NCBI GenBank assembly: GCA_032251455.1
Contig: JAVVEG010000008.1
Span: forward strand, 73,065 to 137,064
Reading direction: 5' to 3'
From: JAVVEG01 sp032251455
GTDB taxonomy: Bacteria; Pseudomonadota; Gammaproteobacteria; Pseudomonadales; Pseudohongiellaceae
DNA length: 64,000 nt
In this document: in pieces, positions 16,624 through 24,537 of the stretch
Numbering within the stretch: the first letter of the stretch is position 1
Layout of the letters: each line of letters begins with the position of its first letter
Notes under the pieces: generated by a model
Databases searched by the model: none
The model's input: only the letters and a program-made list of their open reading frames with translations
Told to the model about the DNA's origin: nothing
Program-made: the position numbers and the translations under genes

Positions 16624-16847
16624 GCCGCTCCCAGCGTCTTCAGCTTATGTTCCTGCGCCGCCTGGCAATGCACGCACAAGTGCGTGTTTATCGCCTGGCG
16701 CCGCGCCAGTGGTATGTCATCACCGCACTCGCTGCAGGTCTCCATCGGCAGCGATGTCACCGCAGGCCGGGCACGGTGCCGGTGCAATGCGGCATCCAGT
16801 TCCATCTGCGCAAGGCGCGCCGCCTGCTCAAAATGCACTTCATCCAC
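16620..16847 (-). CDS. DksA/TraR-type zinc finger protein
   Basis: A 75-residue protein with a four-Cys zinc finger (CSECGDDIPLARR and later HLCVHCQ), the hallmark of DksA/TraR proteins that bind the RNA polymerase secondary channel. It is short, like TraR, and lacks the long DksA coiled coil. The GTG at 16847 is chosen as start because GGGGGGA lies just upstream; no in-frame ATG gives the conserved N-terminus. Such genes are frequent in phage lysis-packaging operons; effect on host or late transcription is inferred. Confidence 0.82.
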   Translation of the reverse strand: MDEVHFEQAARLAQMELDAALHRHRARPAVTSLPMETCSECGDDIPLARRQAINTHLCVHCQAAQEHKLKTLGAA

Positions 16848-17103
16848 AGCTATCCCCCCATGTCTGGATAGCAGCAAGCCGCTGCCAGCCGCGCTGAGCC
16901 CAGCGATGCAGGCGCGTGATGTACAGCGACACGTCTCGCTGCGTGTACTGGCCGCTGGGCACTGCCGGCGGCTGCTCGACAGTGAGCAGGCCAGGCGGTA
17001 CCCGGCAGATCACCGGCGCTGGCACCACCACCGGCGGCGGAGGCTGTTCTGGCAGCTGCGCGGCGCAACCGGTCAGCAGTAGCATGCCGATCGCTCTGAT
17101 CAT
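16840..17103 (-). CDS. outer-membrane spanin lipoprotein (Rz1-like)
   Basis: An 87-residue protein with a short signal and lipobox (MLLLTGCAA, Cys at residue 13), then a Pro-rich stretch (LPEQPPPPVVVPAP) typical of o-spanins. It begins with an ATGA overlap at the i-spanin stop. With the inner spanin it bridges the two membranes and fuses them in the last step of lysis. It is longer than lambda Rz1. Confidence 0.88.
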   Translation of the reverse strand: MIRAIGMLLLTGCAAQLPEQPPPPVVVPAPVICRVPPGLLTVEQPPAVPSGQYTQRDVSLYITRLHRWAQRGWQRLAAIQTWGDSCG

Positions 17104-17513
17104 GGCGAGTCACTCATCTGGCGCAGCTCACTCAGTGTGTCTCTGAGCACGGGGGCGACCGGGCCGTCATCGGATTCGGGCGCGGCTTCGATGCGCTGCT
17201 CCTGGACGGCGCCCGCCGCATCCTGCGCGGCAAGCTCGGCCTGCAGCCGACTGACCGACTCGCGCGCTGCGGCCTCGATCGCCTCCATGCGCTGCAGCCG
17301 GGCCGCACTGGCTTCGGCAGCGGCGCGCCATTCATCGCGCGATTGAATGGTGGCGGTCAACGTGGCTTGCTGTGTGTTGATCACGCCCTCAAGTTTGCCC
17401 GCGCGCCACTGGCCATAAAACCAGACAGCGCCACCCAGCACGATGCTCAGGATGGCGCCGCTACCCAGGCGGCGCAGTGCTGCACCGCCCAGCAGTCGCA
17501 TCAACCAGGCCAT
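17100..17513 (-). CDS. inner-membrane spanin (Rz-like)
   Basis: A 137-residue protein from the ATG at 17513, overlapping the endolysin stop. It has an N-terminal signal-anchor helix (about 18-33, AILSIVLGGAVWFYGQW) and a long periplasmic coiled coil rich in Ala, Glu and Arg. The architecture is that of a class II i-spanin, and the next gene supplies the partner lipoprotein. The longer upstream frame is in the endolysin gene and is not used. Confidence 0.87.
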   Translation of the reverse strand: MAWLMRLLGGAALRRLGSGAILSIVLGGAVWFYGQWRAGKLEGVINTQQATLTATIQSRDEWRAAAEASAARLQRMEAIEAAARESVSRLQAELAAQDAAGAVQEQRIEAAPESDDGPVAPVLRDTLSELRQMSDSP

Positions 17514-18121
17514 GTGCAAACCTCCGTGCCTCGCCACCCTGCGCCCAGATAACGGGCATGCAGCTCGCCCAGTATCCGGCGCGGATAGTGACGGTTCTCC
17601 TGCATGGCCCACTCGGCGCGCTCGGAGTGATATTCCACGTGGCCGAACCAGCGGGTGTTGTCACACTGTCCGCTGGCGGTGCACAAACGACGATCCCGAT
17701 CGATCCAACCCGGGCCGCCGTTATAGCCGGACAGCACAAAGGCCCATCGGTCGCACTCAGTGTGCGCCGGCAGGGCCTGCCTGTCGTAGATGTGGCGGTT
17801 ATAGCGAGCCAGGGCGGCCAGGGCGGCATCGGGGTTGAAGGCAGCATCCGGCGGGATGTCTTTGTAAGTGCGTGAGAGCCAGGCAATTGTGTCCGGGGTG
17901 AACTGGGCCAGCCCGCCTGCGTACGGACTGCGGGCATCGGCGCGCCAGCTGCTCTCCTGGTGTACCTGGGCGGCCAGCAGCGCGGCAGGGGCAGGCAGCC
18001 CGAACTCGCGTTGGGCGATCGCTGTCAGTGTGTGCTGGTAGCGCCAGGCAGTGGCGGGTATCTCTGCTGCGGCCGCCGCTTGCGAGGCAATTAGCAGCAG
18101 TAGCCATGCGAGCTTCTTCAT
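17501..18121 (-). CDS. secreted lytic transglycosylase endolysin
   Basis: A 206-residue protein with a cleavable-looking signal peptide (MKKLAWLLLLIASQAAAAAE) and an SLT goose-lysozyme-like domain. The catalytic Glu is in QVHQESSWRADARS (about residue 56), followed by the GGLAQFTPDTIAWL and VLSGYNGGPGW motifs of the family. It cleaves peptidoglycan between MurNAc and GlcNAc. The signal peptide suggests export by Sec with the holin acting mainly as a trigger. It overlaps the holin stop. Confidence 0.93.
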   Translation of the reverse strand: MKKLAWLLLLIASQAAAAAEIPATAWRYQHTLTAIAQREFGLPAPAALLAAQVHQESSWRADARSPYAGGLAQFTPDTIAWLSRTYKDIPPDAAFNPDAALAALARYNRHIYDRQALPAHTECDRWAFVLSGYNGGPGWIDRDRRLCTASGQCDNTRWFGHVEYHSERAEWAMQENRHYPRRILGELHARYLGAGWRGTEVCTWPG

Positions 18122-18441
18122 ACGCCCAGACTCATCGAGACCAGCGCTGCAGCGACGATGATGGCGCGACGCAGGGTGGCCAGATCTAGCCTATAATCCG
18201 GCGGGCCTCCAAGGCCTCCGCCGCCGAGCAGTGTATGCGGGCGGGCATACGGGAAGAGGCAGCGATCGACCCAATACCCCAGGTAGGCGCCCAGCGCCAG
18301 TTTGCTCAGCGACCACACCAGCACGCCGATCTGGTAAGGGGCTATTGTCGCGACGATAGTTATGGCTATAATGGCCACCACCAGCGCCGGCCAGGCACGT
18401 AGCTTATCCGGTACCGTGGCGAACAGGGATTTTAGGTTCAT
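18118..18441 (-). CDS. putative holin
   Basis: A 107-residue membrane protein with three hydrophobic segments (WPALVVAIIAITIVATIA; IGVLVWSLSKLALGAYLGYW; a C-terminal IIVAAALVSMSLGV) and a Gly-rich loop. It is encoded directly upstream of the endolysin. The ATG at 18441 has GAGGA nine bases upstream; an in-frame extension further upstream has none. The gene starts the lysis cassette, so a late promoter is expected in the 134 bp before it. Confidence 0.82.
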   Translation of the reverse strand: MNLKSLFATVPDKLRAWPALVVAIIAITIVATIAPYQIGVLVWSLSKLALGAYLGYWVDRCLFPYARPHTLLGGGGLGGPPDYRLDLATLRRAIIVAAALVSMSLGV

Positions 18442-18522
18442 TGGCGCATCCTCGTGCAGATAGTAGGGACAAAAAGAGTGTCTTTTCCGCAACAAAGGTA
18501 GCGCACCGCTCATCACGCCAGA

Positions 18523-18540
18523 AGCTGAAGCGCTTCAGCT
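18523..18540. promoter_or_regulatory. 18-bp perfect palindrome between mor-like gene and lysis genes
   Basis: AGCTGAAGCGCTTCAGCT is a perfect inverted repeat with no spacer, placed about 80 bp upstream of the holin start. No U-tract follows on either strand, so it is not an ordinary terminator. A binding site for the Mor-type dimer activator, or an operator, is the likely use. A weak -10-like TACTAT lies between it and the holin. Confidence 0.45.
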
Positions 18541-18575
18541 GGCAGCACAAAAAATCATTAGATTTACGTAATCGC

Positions 18576-19199
18576 TCAGGCACCAAACAGCTGCAGCTGG
18601 GGCGCCGGGTTTGTGCTGGTGGCCTGTTGTCTGGCCAGGATCGAATAGATCTGGCGCTCAGTGAGCGCATATCGTCTGGCCAGGGCGGCCACACTCATGC
18701 CAGCGGCCTGCTGGCGGCTGATCTCTTTGTCTCTGGCCGAGCGCACGGCTTTGGCACACACGGGGATAACGACGGACTCGCGAGCGTAGTGGGCGCTGAG
18801 CTTGTCCAGTGCATCACGCGGCAGCAGTTCGGCCAGGTGATGATCGGTGCCGACCTGATCCGGTATGTAGACCCGCGTGCCGGCATAGGCTTGGACAATG
18901 CGCAGGGCGTGGCTGATGCCGATCACATCGGCGATCTCGCGCACCACAGCGGGCATATCCTGCGTGTCCAGCTGGTCGGTTTCCGGCTGCTGAGCCAGTG
19001 CTTCTTTGCCACGGGCGGTGATCGATGCCCGCTCACCCTTGGCGTACACAAACAGATATGAGTTGTCAGCCAGCTCGCGCACAATGTTGTGCGCATGCGA
19101 CTGGTCACCGGCAAGCCAGAGCGCGCCGGAACGGATCAGGCCGCCCTGGCTGTCCGCGGCGTAAGCCGCGCTGAGTGCTCTGGTTTGCGCTGGAGTCAT
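18576..19199 (-). CDS. Mor/C-family transcription activator
   Basis: A 207-residue protein whose C-terminal half is the Mor domain: a dimerisation part (LAELLPRDALDKLSAHYARESVVIPV) and a helix-turn-helix (EISRQQAAGMSVAALARRYALTERQIYSIL, about residues 156-187). In Mu, Mor activates the middle promoter and its paralogue C the late ones; only one such protein is seen here, so it may do both. It is the last gene of the early block and faces the lysis promoter region. Confidence 0.92.
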   Translation of the reverse strand: MTPAQTRALSAAYAADSQGGLIRSGALWLAGDQSHAHNIVRELADNSYLFVYAKGERASITARGKEALAQQPETDQLDTQDMPAVVREIADVIGISHALRIVQAYAGTRVYIPDQVGTDHHLAELLPRDALDKLSAHYARESVVIPVCAKAVRSARDKEISRQQAAGMSVAALARRYALTERQIYSILARQQATSTNPAPQLQLFGA

Positions 19200-19369
19200 A
19201 TCAGCTTCCTTTGCTCCATGAGGGTGCGCGCCTCATCACTGAACGTGACGATCTCCTTGTCTGCCAGCCAGGTGATGTACCCCGGATCGTCATGGATCAC
19301 ATCTTCGAGCTGCTCGCCCCGGTGTTTGCCGAAGGTGAATTCATCTTCAAGGTTCATCTGTTCACGCAT
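19196..19369 (-). CDS. small DUF3820-type protein
   Basis: A 57-residue protein starting at the ATG at 19369 with AGGAG eight bases upstream. It overlaps the gemA stop and, at its own stop, the mor-like start. The pattern FTFGKHRGEQLEDVIHDDP with YITWLADKE matches the small DUF3820 module, sometimes found attached to exonucleases. Function in phages is unknown. Confidence 0.8.
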   Translation of the reverse strand: MREQMNLEDEFTFGKHRGEQLEDVIHDDPGYITWLADKEIVTFSDEARTLMEQRKLI

Positions 19370-19961
19370 CAATGCTCTCCTGCAGTTGATTGCCCACGTG
19401 CTCCAGTGCCGCGCGCAGATCCGGGACTCGACGCGCCCAACCTTTGCGCAGGCCTGGCATCTCAGCCTCCAGTTGCTCCCGGGTCTTGCCCAGGTGCAGC
19501 AGGTTTTCATCCAGCGCGGCCAGCAGTTGCCGCTTCTGCTGCTCGGCCAGCAGCGCCATCAGCACGGCGCGCAGATCCTCGGTGGTGCGCAGCCAGGCTG
19601 CCCGGGCGATGCCGCACTGGCGCCTGGCGATGCCATCGGCATAAGACCAAGGCGCTTTGAGCTCGGCCAGGATGGCTTCAATCTTCTGCAACATCGGCTC
19701 GCTGTTAATATTGTGCGGCCTGCCCGGGTAGCTGCCGCGCCGCTTACCACCTGACCAGCCCATCGCGCGCAAATGCTCAAGCACGGCGCGGCGCCCGCCC
19801 GCATCCAGATCCCTGGCCGAGCTGACACGGGCCAGCGTAAAGAGCATGCTGCGGTAGGCGCTACCGGGATCCGGGTCGGATGTGTCCATCCCCAGCGCAG
19901 TGGCGCCCATGTGGATGCGGGCCAGCTCGGCGCGCCGAGGATCTGATTTAGTCTGCTTCAT
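19362..19961 (-). CDS. GemA-like regulatory protein (Mu gp16, DUF1018)
   Basis: A 199-residue DUF1018 protein. Family features include RRAELARIHMGATALGMD, YRSMLFTLARVSSARDLD, HLRAMGWSGGKR and the later KIEAILAELKAPWSYADGIA. In Mu, GemA modulates host gene expression and decatenation. It lies in the early operon between a small unknown gene and the DUF3820-type gene, with ATGA overlap upstream. Confidence 0.9.
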   Translation of the reverse strand: MKQTKSDPRRAELARIHMGATALGMDTSDPDPGSAYRSMLFTLARVSSARDLDAGGRRAVLEHLRAMGWSGGKRRGSYPGRPHNINSEPMLQKIEAILAELKAPWSYADGIARRQCGIARAAWLRTTEDLRAVLMALLAEQQKRQLLAALDENLLHLGKTREQLEAEMPGLRKGWARRVPDLRAALEHVGNQLQESIDA

Positions 19962-20179
19962 GAGTCATCTCGTACAGCTGTCTGACCAGGCTTTTTGCGC
20001 AGCTTGGCCATGCGGCATTTCACTGCCCGCGCCACTGTTTTTTGCAAGCAGGGCACCTTCAGGGCAGCCTCGCATTGCTCAAGCGTGGTGAAGCGCTTGA
20101 CGTCATAGATGCGCGACTCAGCATCAGTGACCTGGACTATATGACCTTCGTGGTAATCCCTGATGAAAGGGTTTTTCAT
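19958..20179 (-). CDS. small early phage protein, unknown
   Basis: A 73-residue protein overlapping gam and gemA by 4 bp each. It is basic at the C-terminus (KCRMAKLRKKPGQ) with a short beta-rich start (GHIVQVTDAESRIYDVKRF). No family recognised. Coupled overlaps on both sides support expression. Confidence 0.7.
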   Translation of the reverse strand: MKNPFIRDYHEGHIVQVTDAESRIYDVKRFTTLEQCEAALKVPCLQKTVARAVKCRMAKLRKKPGQTAVRDDS

Positions 20180-20712
20180 GCTGCCGCCTCCTGCTCTGCT
20201 TTCTCGGCCTCGGCCAGCAGCGCTGAGACCAGCCGGTCGACTTCGTCATCGACCGCCTTGATCACAACCACATCCTCATCATCGCTCAGCGAGATCCCCA
20301 GCCGCTTCAGGTCAGCGGCAGACAGGTCATACACGGCCTGCTTGTACACGCTCTCGCGTCGGCGGATCAGCAGCTCGGCCTGGTCATCGGGCAGCTTTTT
20401 GCGGATCCGGGCGATCACCGCCTCCTCATCGTCCATCTCTACGCGCCCGGGCTGCTTGCGGTAGCCGACGCGCACGCCGGAAAAGGTGCGCGTTTTGGGT
20501 TTGCTGAACAGATCGGGCGATTGTTCAAGCGCCGCATGCAGCGCGGCGTGCTGGTCTGCCGTGCGTCTGACAGCAGTGCGGATTTGTGGCAGCGCGGGCC
20601 TTTTGAGCTCTTCCAGGCGGGCCTGTAGCGCGGCCACCAGTTCAGCCAGGGCGGCCCTGGCGTCGGCGTAGTCACGGGTTAGTTTTTCAATCTGCTCTAA
20701 GTTCACGGTCAT
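20176..20712 (-). CDS. gam: Gam-like host nuclease inhibitor
   Basis: A 178-residue member of the Mu Gam family, which binds free double-stranded ends as a Ku-like ring and protects them from RecBCD. The N-terminal coiled coil (LEQIEKLTRDYADARAALAE) is followed by the core (RTFSGVRVGYRKQPGRVEM, IARIRKKLPDDQAELLIRRRESV). The ATG at 20712 with AGAGG is preferred over a TTG one codon upstream. A 154-bp gap upstream separates it from the previous early gene and may hold a promoter. Confidence 0.93.
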   Translation of the reverse strand: MTVNLEQIEKLTRDYADARAALAELVAALQARLEELKRPALPQIRTAVRRTADQHAALHAALEQSPDLFSKPKTRTFSGVRVGYRKQPGRVEMDDEEAVIARIRKKLPDDQAELLIRRRESVYKQAVYDLSAADLKRLGISLSDDEDVVVIKAVDDEVDRLVSALLAEAEKAEQEAAA

Positions 20713-20866
20713 CAAACCTCTTGAGTTTTCCAGTAATTAAAGTAGTTGCCCTCCCCGGAAGGTCGGGGCGCCTTAACATCTCCGGGCCAGAGCGCCTGCC
20801 CTTTCACAGGAGTCAGTCGCAGTCTTTTTTTATCGAGGTTCCTCGACCGTCTTCCTCGTCAGCCTC

Positions 20867-21187
20867 CTACGTAGGCAGTCGCAGCTGACCGATCAGGTCA
20901 GGCAGCGGGATCTGGCGCAGACGGGACTCGATGACCAGGCTGTGCATGGCCCGTGAGCGCAAAAAAGCACAGCACTCATCGAGCTCCTCGGCGGTCTGGG
21001 CAATGTAGTAGCCTGTGCTGGGAGTGCCACATACAGCAATCCCGTCTTCGCGCAGGGCGCTGATGGCCAGGCGTAGCTGGCGCTCGTTGATATCCAGGTG
21101 CATTGCCAGGGTTCTGGCACCCACCCCCCTGTCGCGGCCCGTGTGGCTGCACAGCACGCTGATCAGCTGGTCGCGTGTAGTGGTCAT
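20867..21187 (-). CDS. winged-helix early regulator-like protein
   Basis: A 106-residue protein with an HTH_11-like winged helix: LISVLCSHTGRDRGVGARTL, then INERQLRLAISALREDG and a GTPSTGYYIA wing. It ends the first early segment before the gap preceding gam. It overlaps the upstream gene as ATGA. It probably binds DNA; target unknown. Confidence 0.75.
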   Translation of the reverse strand: MTTTRDQLISVLCSHTGRDRGVGARTLAMHLDINERQLRLAISALREDGIAVCGTPSTGYYIAQTAEELDECCAFLRSRAMHSLVIESRLRQIPLPDLIGQLRLPT

Positions 21188-21447
21188 GGCAGCACCCCGT
21201 CGACTTGCATAGCCCAGGACGCTTTCGTGTGCCGGACAATCTCGATCACTTCAGGGTCAGCGTCCTCTGCCTGCAGCGCTGCCAGCAGGTGGTTGCGGGC
21301 ATCGCCGAACCGGGTGGATGCAAATTCCCAACCCAACTCCGCGGCGATCATATCGATCGGCCACGCCTTCAACTCCTGCGCCTCGATATCGGCAACCAAC
21401 ATGTCGCCGCGTGCCAGGGCGGTGTCGTCGTATCCATAGATCTTCAT
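21184..21447 (-). CDS. small early phage protein, unknown
   Basis: An 87-residue acidic protein with a strong AGGAGG before its ATG and 4-bp overlaps on both sides. It contains alternating helices (EAQELKAWPIDMIAAELGW; ARNHLLAALQAEDADPEVIE) but no motif I know. Only its place in the B-gam early chain can be stated. Confidence 0.7.
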   Translation of the reverse strand: MKIYGYDDTALARGDMLVADIEAQELKAWPIDMIAAELGWEFASTRFGDARNHLLAALQAEDADPEVIEIVRHTKASWAMQVDGVLP

Positions 21448-22421
21448 GCGCTCACCTCCTGTGCAGCAGATCGCTGATGCTCAGCCAGCGCCTGGTCGCC
21501 GACCGGGGTCAACATTGCCCGATCATCGGAGTCGTGCATCGATTCAACCGGCAGCCTGGACGCAACTTTGTAGGCGCCCAGTGCCAGGCGAGCGTTGTCG
21601 CGCATGGCGTGCAACTGATCCAGCACGGGGCCTTTGCAGACTGCGCTCACGTAGCCATCCAGAGCATCTTGAGCGCTTTGGACGGCGCAGGTAAGCAGCT
21701 GCAGCACGGGGTCAGAGGTGCCTGCAGAGGGATTTGCAGGTGGCGGCACTGATGGGACGCTTTGGAGTTTGCGCGGCGCCGGGGCAGTGGCTGTCACAGA
21801 TGCGTCCCCTGTCAGCGGCAGCGCATAAACCGGCGCCGGGGCGGGCCCGGCAGACCCGGGCGCTTTCGGCGCGCCGGCAAGCTGCACGATCAGGCCTGCT
21901 TTTTTTAAACGGGTGAGGTGGTAGGCTACCGCCGCGGAGCTGGCGTTCAGGGCGGTGGCCATCTCGATCCGCGTGCAGCATTGATCTGAGAGTAAATCCA
22001 GGATGCGCTCGCCCAAGTGGCGTTTTCCCTGAGCTGTTGCTGGCGCAGGGGCCGGGGAAGCTGGAGCAACGGTATCGGTATCGGTCTGGGCGTCAGTGGC
22101 TGACCCATCGCCTGGGTACTTACCGTCCAGGCAAGCAATGTGTTTCGGTGGCTCTGACCCCTCAAGAAACTGCGCAAGCGTGCCGATGCCAGGCTGGGTC
22201 CGCTTCGCGCGGTAAAGACCCTGATTGTCCTTGCTGATCTTTCCTGCCGCGCGCAGCTGACCCAACCGGGATGAAAGCACGCCAAAATTGGGGGCGACCT
22301 TGGTCCGCTTCCACAAAAACCCAATGTCCACTCCTGAGGGCGATTCAGCGGCCAGTAGGTCTAGCAGCTCGTTGTCTACAGCGGCCGCAATATCTATAGC
22401 AGTGTCTGTATCAGTGCTCAT
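21444..22421 (-). CDS. early protein with two winged-helix domains
   Basis: A 325-residue protein. An N-terminal wHTH (about 15-70, ending LRAAGKISKDNQGLYRAKR) and a second wHTH (about 135-185, RILDLLSDQCCTRIEMATAL and AVAYHLTRLKKAGLIV) are joined by Ala/Pro/Thr-rich linkers. A helical C-terminus follows. The linker carries the peptide GKYPGDGSATDA, shared exactly with the N-terminal domain of MuB, and the DNA is also near-identical over 43 bp. It is likely a DNA-binding regulator or replication helper. No named family recognised. Confidence 0.72.
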   Translation of the reverse strand: MSTDTDTAIDIAAAVDNELLDLLAAESPSGVDIGFLWKRTKVAPNFGVLSSRLGQLRAAGKISKDNQGLYRAKRTQPGIGTLAQFLEGSEPPKHIACLDGKYPGDGSATDAQTDTDTVAPASPAPAPATAQGKRHLGERILDLLSDQCCTRIEMATALNASSAAVAYHLTRLKKAGLIVQLAGAPKAPGSAGPAPAPVYALPLTGDASVTATAPAPRKLQSVPSVPPPANPSAGTSDPVLQLLTCAVQSAQDALDGYVSAVCKGPVLDQLHAMRDNARLALGAYKVASRLPVESMHDSDDRAMLTPVGDQALAEHQRSAAQEVSA

Positions 22422-22897
22422 GATGCATCCTCCAAATTTGTTTTAGGTTGCGGTGGCTGCTGGTGCGCTTCGATGCGTTGCAGCAGTTTGCCGGGCAGAG
22501 CATAGGCAGGCCCGGTATCACCATTGGCTGCTGCGCCAATTGCGCGAAACGCCTCATCTGCCGGGATAGGCACGCCAAACCATCCAAGGTGGCGCGTGCT
22601 CACAATGGCCTCCTCGATGATCAGATCACACACCACACGCTGGGCCGCCTCGACCGGCACCATTGCTTCAGTCGCGATCTGTCTCGTAGTGAGCGGCCTC
22701 TGCGCTGCTGACAAACAATCCACTACGGCGCGACGATGCCGGTCGTTTTGGGTGTGCGTGCGCATCACTGCATCGGCCAGATCGTAAGTCACTGGGGTAG
22801 CCAGATACTGCAGCAGGCTGACATCCAGGCGCTTGATCGACAGGGCCGCGTAGCGGTCGGCGTAATAATTCAGCCATTCATCGCTATAGGTTTTCAT
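22418..22897 (-). CDS. early protein with probable winged helix
   Basis: A 159-residue protein with a central pattern like a winged helix (AVVDCLSAAQRPLTTRQIAT, VPVEAAQRVVCDLIIEEAIV). A Pro-rich C-terminal tail follows. It overlaps both neighbours as ATGA. Product unknown; DNA binding is inferred only from the helix pattern. Confidence 0.68.
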   Translation of the reverse strand: MKTYSDEWLNYYADRYAALSIKRLDVSLLQYLATPVTYDLADAVMRTHTQNDRHRRAVVDCLSAAQRPLTTRQIATEAMVPVEAAQRVVCDLIIEEAIVSTRHLGWFGVPIPADEAFRAIGAAANGDTGPAYALPGKLLQRIEAHQQPPQPKTNLEDAS

Positions 22898-23205
22898 ACC
22901 AGTCGCTCCCTGCCCGGTTTGTGGGCCTTGTTGACCAGGCGATACCAGCGTATGACTACGCCATCGACTTCGGTTTCCATCGTCATCCAGACCCCGCGCG
23001 CGTCGTAGGCCAGGCGGCGTACATCGCCGCTGAGCAGCTCAGTGCCTTCGCTGTACAGCACCAGCATCGGCGCACGGTTGGGATGCAGTACCATTGATCG
23101 GAGACTGCAGCCGTCCCGGCGCAGGGCGCCGAGCACTTTCGTGGCCTGGTTGAACCGGGCAGATAATGTGGTTTTGGGGGACATGTAGGGATCATCAGTA
23201 GTCAT
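22894..23205 (-). CDS. small early phage protein, unknown
   Basis: A 103-residue protein whose second half is beta-rich with aromatic residues (GVWMTMETEVDGVVIRWYRLV). The first half contains FNQATKVLGALRRDGCSL. It is coupled by 4-bp overlaps to its neighbours in the chain downstream of B. No family recognised. Confidence 0.68.
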   Translation of the reverse strand: MTTDDPYMSPKTTLSARFNQATKVLGALRRDGCSLRSMVLHPNRAPMLVLYSEGTELLSGDVRRLAYDARGVWMTMETEVDGVVIRWYRLVNKAHKPGRERLV

Positions 23206-23528
23206 ACGCCCCTCCGTTGGTCCGCCATCGCCATGTAGTCCTGCACTTCGATGTGTGTCGGGCGACGCTCAAGCTCCAGGGTTTGATACACATCCACTTC
23301 TGCAGCCGGATTCCACGCGCACGCCTCCAGGAGTTGCTCGCGCGCTGCCTTGCCGCTTGTGGCGATCACCTCTTCTTCCTCATTCGTGGTCTCAGTTACC
23401 GTGTAATGCAGCCGGTACACCTTGAGCTGACTATCGAGCGGGACCAGTTGCATGATGGGGGTTTGCCCATCAAACAGGTCAGGGTGCAACGGGCCTGGTA
23501 TCGCCACAAGGTGTGGTGTCTTGCTCAT
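23202..23528 (-). CDS. small early phage protein, unknown
   Basis: A 108-residue acidic protein directly after B (ATGA overlap). A two-part beta region (LKVYRLHYTVTETTNEEEEV) is followed by a helix (SGKAAREQLLEACAWNPAAE). I cannot assign a family. In Mu, small semi-essential early genes lie in this position. Confidence 0.68.
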   Translation of the reverse strand: MSKTPHLVAIPGPLHPDLFDGQTPIMQLVPLDSQLKVYRLHYTVTETTNEEEEVIATSGKAAREQLLEACAWNPAAEVDVYQTLELERRPTHIEVQDYMAMADQRRGV

Positions 23529-24490
23529 AACTCACCTCCCAGGTCGCGCCAGGCGGCGACGATGTGTGTGGCTGTCACGGCAGGCTCCCCTTGTCCCTGG
23601 GCGAACAATGAGGCCAGCCGCAGCGCTTTGGTCACGCCACGCAGGGCGCCCGGTTTGCGAGCGATATCCATCAGCACACGCACTTCCTTCTCTCCATCGA
23701 TCCCCCAGGCGGCGATCAGCGCAGACACATCACCTTCGCTGGGCCGAGTCAGCCGCACGCGCTTGCCGATGCGACTGAACAGTTGCGCAAACTCGGCTGA
23801 GCGCCGCCCACCGGTGAGTCGGGCATACACCAGGTCATTACCCAGGATCGCCAGGCCCACGCCGGTGGCATCGTGCAGGGCGCGCAGGGCTTCCAGCGCG
23901 CGGGTCGCCAGGTGCTGCGCCTCATCGATCACCAGCAGCCCGTCGGTGTCTGTCAACCGATCGATCAGATCAGACTCCAGCCGGGCAGCACGGGTGGTGG
24001 ATGGGCGCATTCCGCAGGCCAGCGCAACCCGCTCCAGGCACGGGCCCAGGGCGTTGGTCGCGGCGGTCATTGTGGCAACCCAGACGTTCGGGTGCAGCGC
24101 AGCATAGCGGCGCGCGCCTTGGGTCTTGCCGATGCCGGCGCCCCCGTAAACCAGGCTGATATCGCCTGACATCTGGGCGTATTGGAGTCCTGCCAGCACG
24201 CGGCGCGCAGTGGGGGTTTCCACCCACGCCGGGGCGCTGGGCATAGACGCATCCAGTTTGGCGCGTTGCGCCTTGGCATCGAGCCAGCGCAGCACGCGGG
24301 CGTCAGTAGCCGACCCATCACCTGGGTACTTGCCTGCCAGCCACTGCGACAACGCGGCGGCGGATATGCCGATCTCGGTGGCGGCTTTGGTCTGCGACAG
24401 ACTGCCGGTGTCCATGACGGCGCGCACTCTCTCGCGCAGCTCGGATTCTTCTGACAATCCGTGCATCGCGATGACATTTGCTTCAACCAT
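23525..24490 (-). CDS. B: Mu B-like DNA transposition ATPase
   Basis: A 321-residue AAA+ protein that forms filaments on target DNA, delivers it to transposase A and gives target immunity. It has an N-terminal helix-turn-helix (SQTKAATEIGISAAALSQWL, about 32-51), Walker A GGAGIGKT (116-123), Walker B LLVIDEAQH (185-193) and a C-terminal helical domain. The ATG at 24490 is chosen because AGGAGAG lies upstream; the upstream frame extension falls in the A-B gap. The stop overlaps the next gene. Compared with Mu B (312 residues), length is normal. Confidence 0.95.
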   Translation of the reverse strand: MVEANVIAMHGLSEESELRERVRAVMDTGSLSQTKAATEIGISAAALSQWLAGKYPGDGSATDARVLRWLDAKAQRAKLDASMPSAPAWVETPTARRVLAGLQYAQMSGDISLVYGGAGIGKTQGARRYAALHPNVWVATMTAATNALGPCLERVALACGMRPSTTRAARLESDLIDRLTDTDGLLVIDEAQHLATRALEALRALHDATGVGLAILGNDLVYARLTGGRRSAEFAQLFSRIGKRVRLTRPSEGDVSALIAAWGIDGEKEVRVLMDIARKPGALRGVTKALRLASLFAQGQGEPAVTATHIVAAWRDLGGEL

Positions 24491-24537
24491 GCTATACTCT
24501 CCTTTCTTTGTGATGCTGCTTCTGCAGCTGTTGTTAA

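Noticed and set aside
20716..20866. Hairpin TCGAGG/CCTCGA near 20835 as a terminator before gam
   Set aside because: The short stem is followed by A-rich rather than U-rich sequence on the minus strand; too weak to call.
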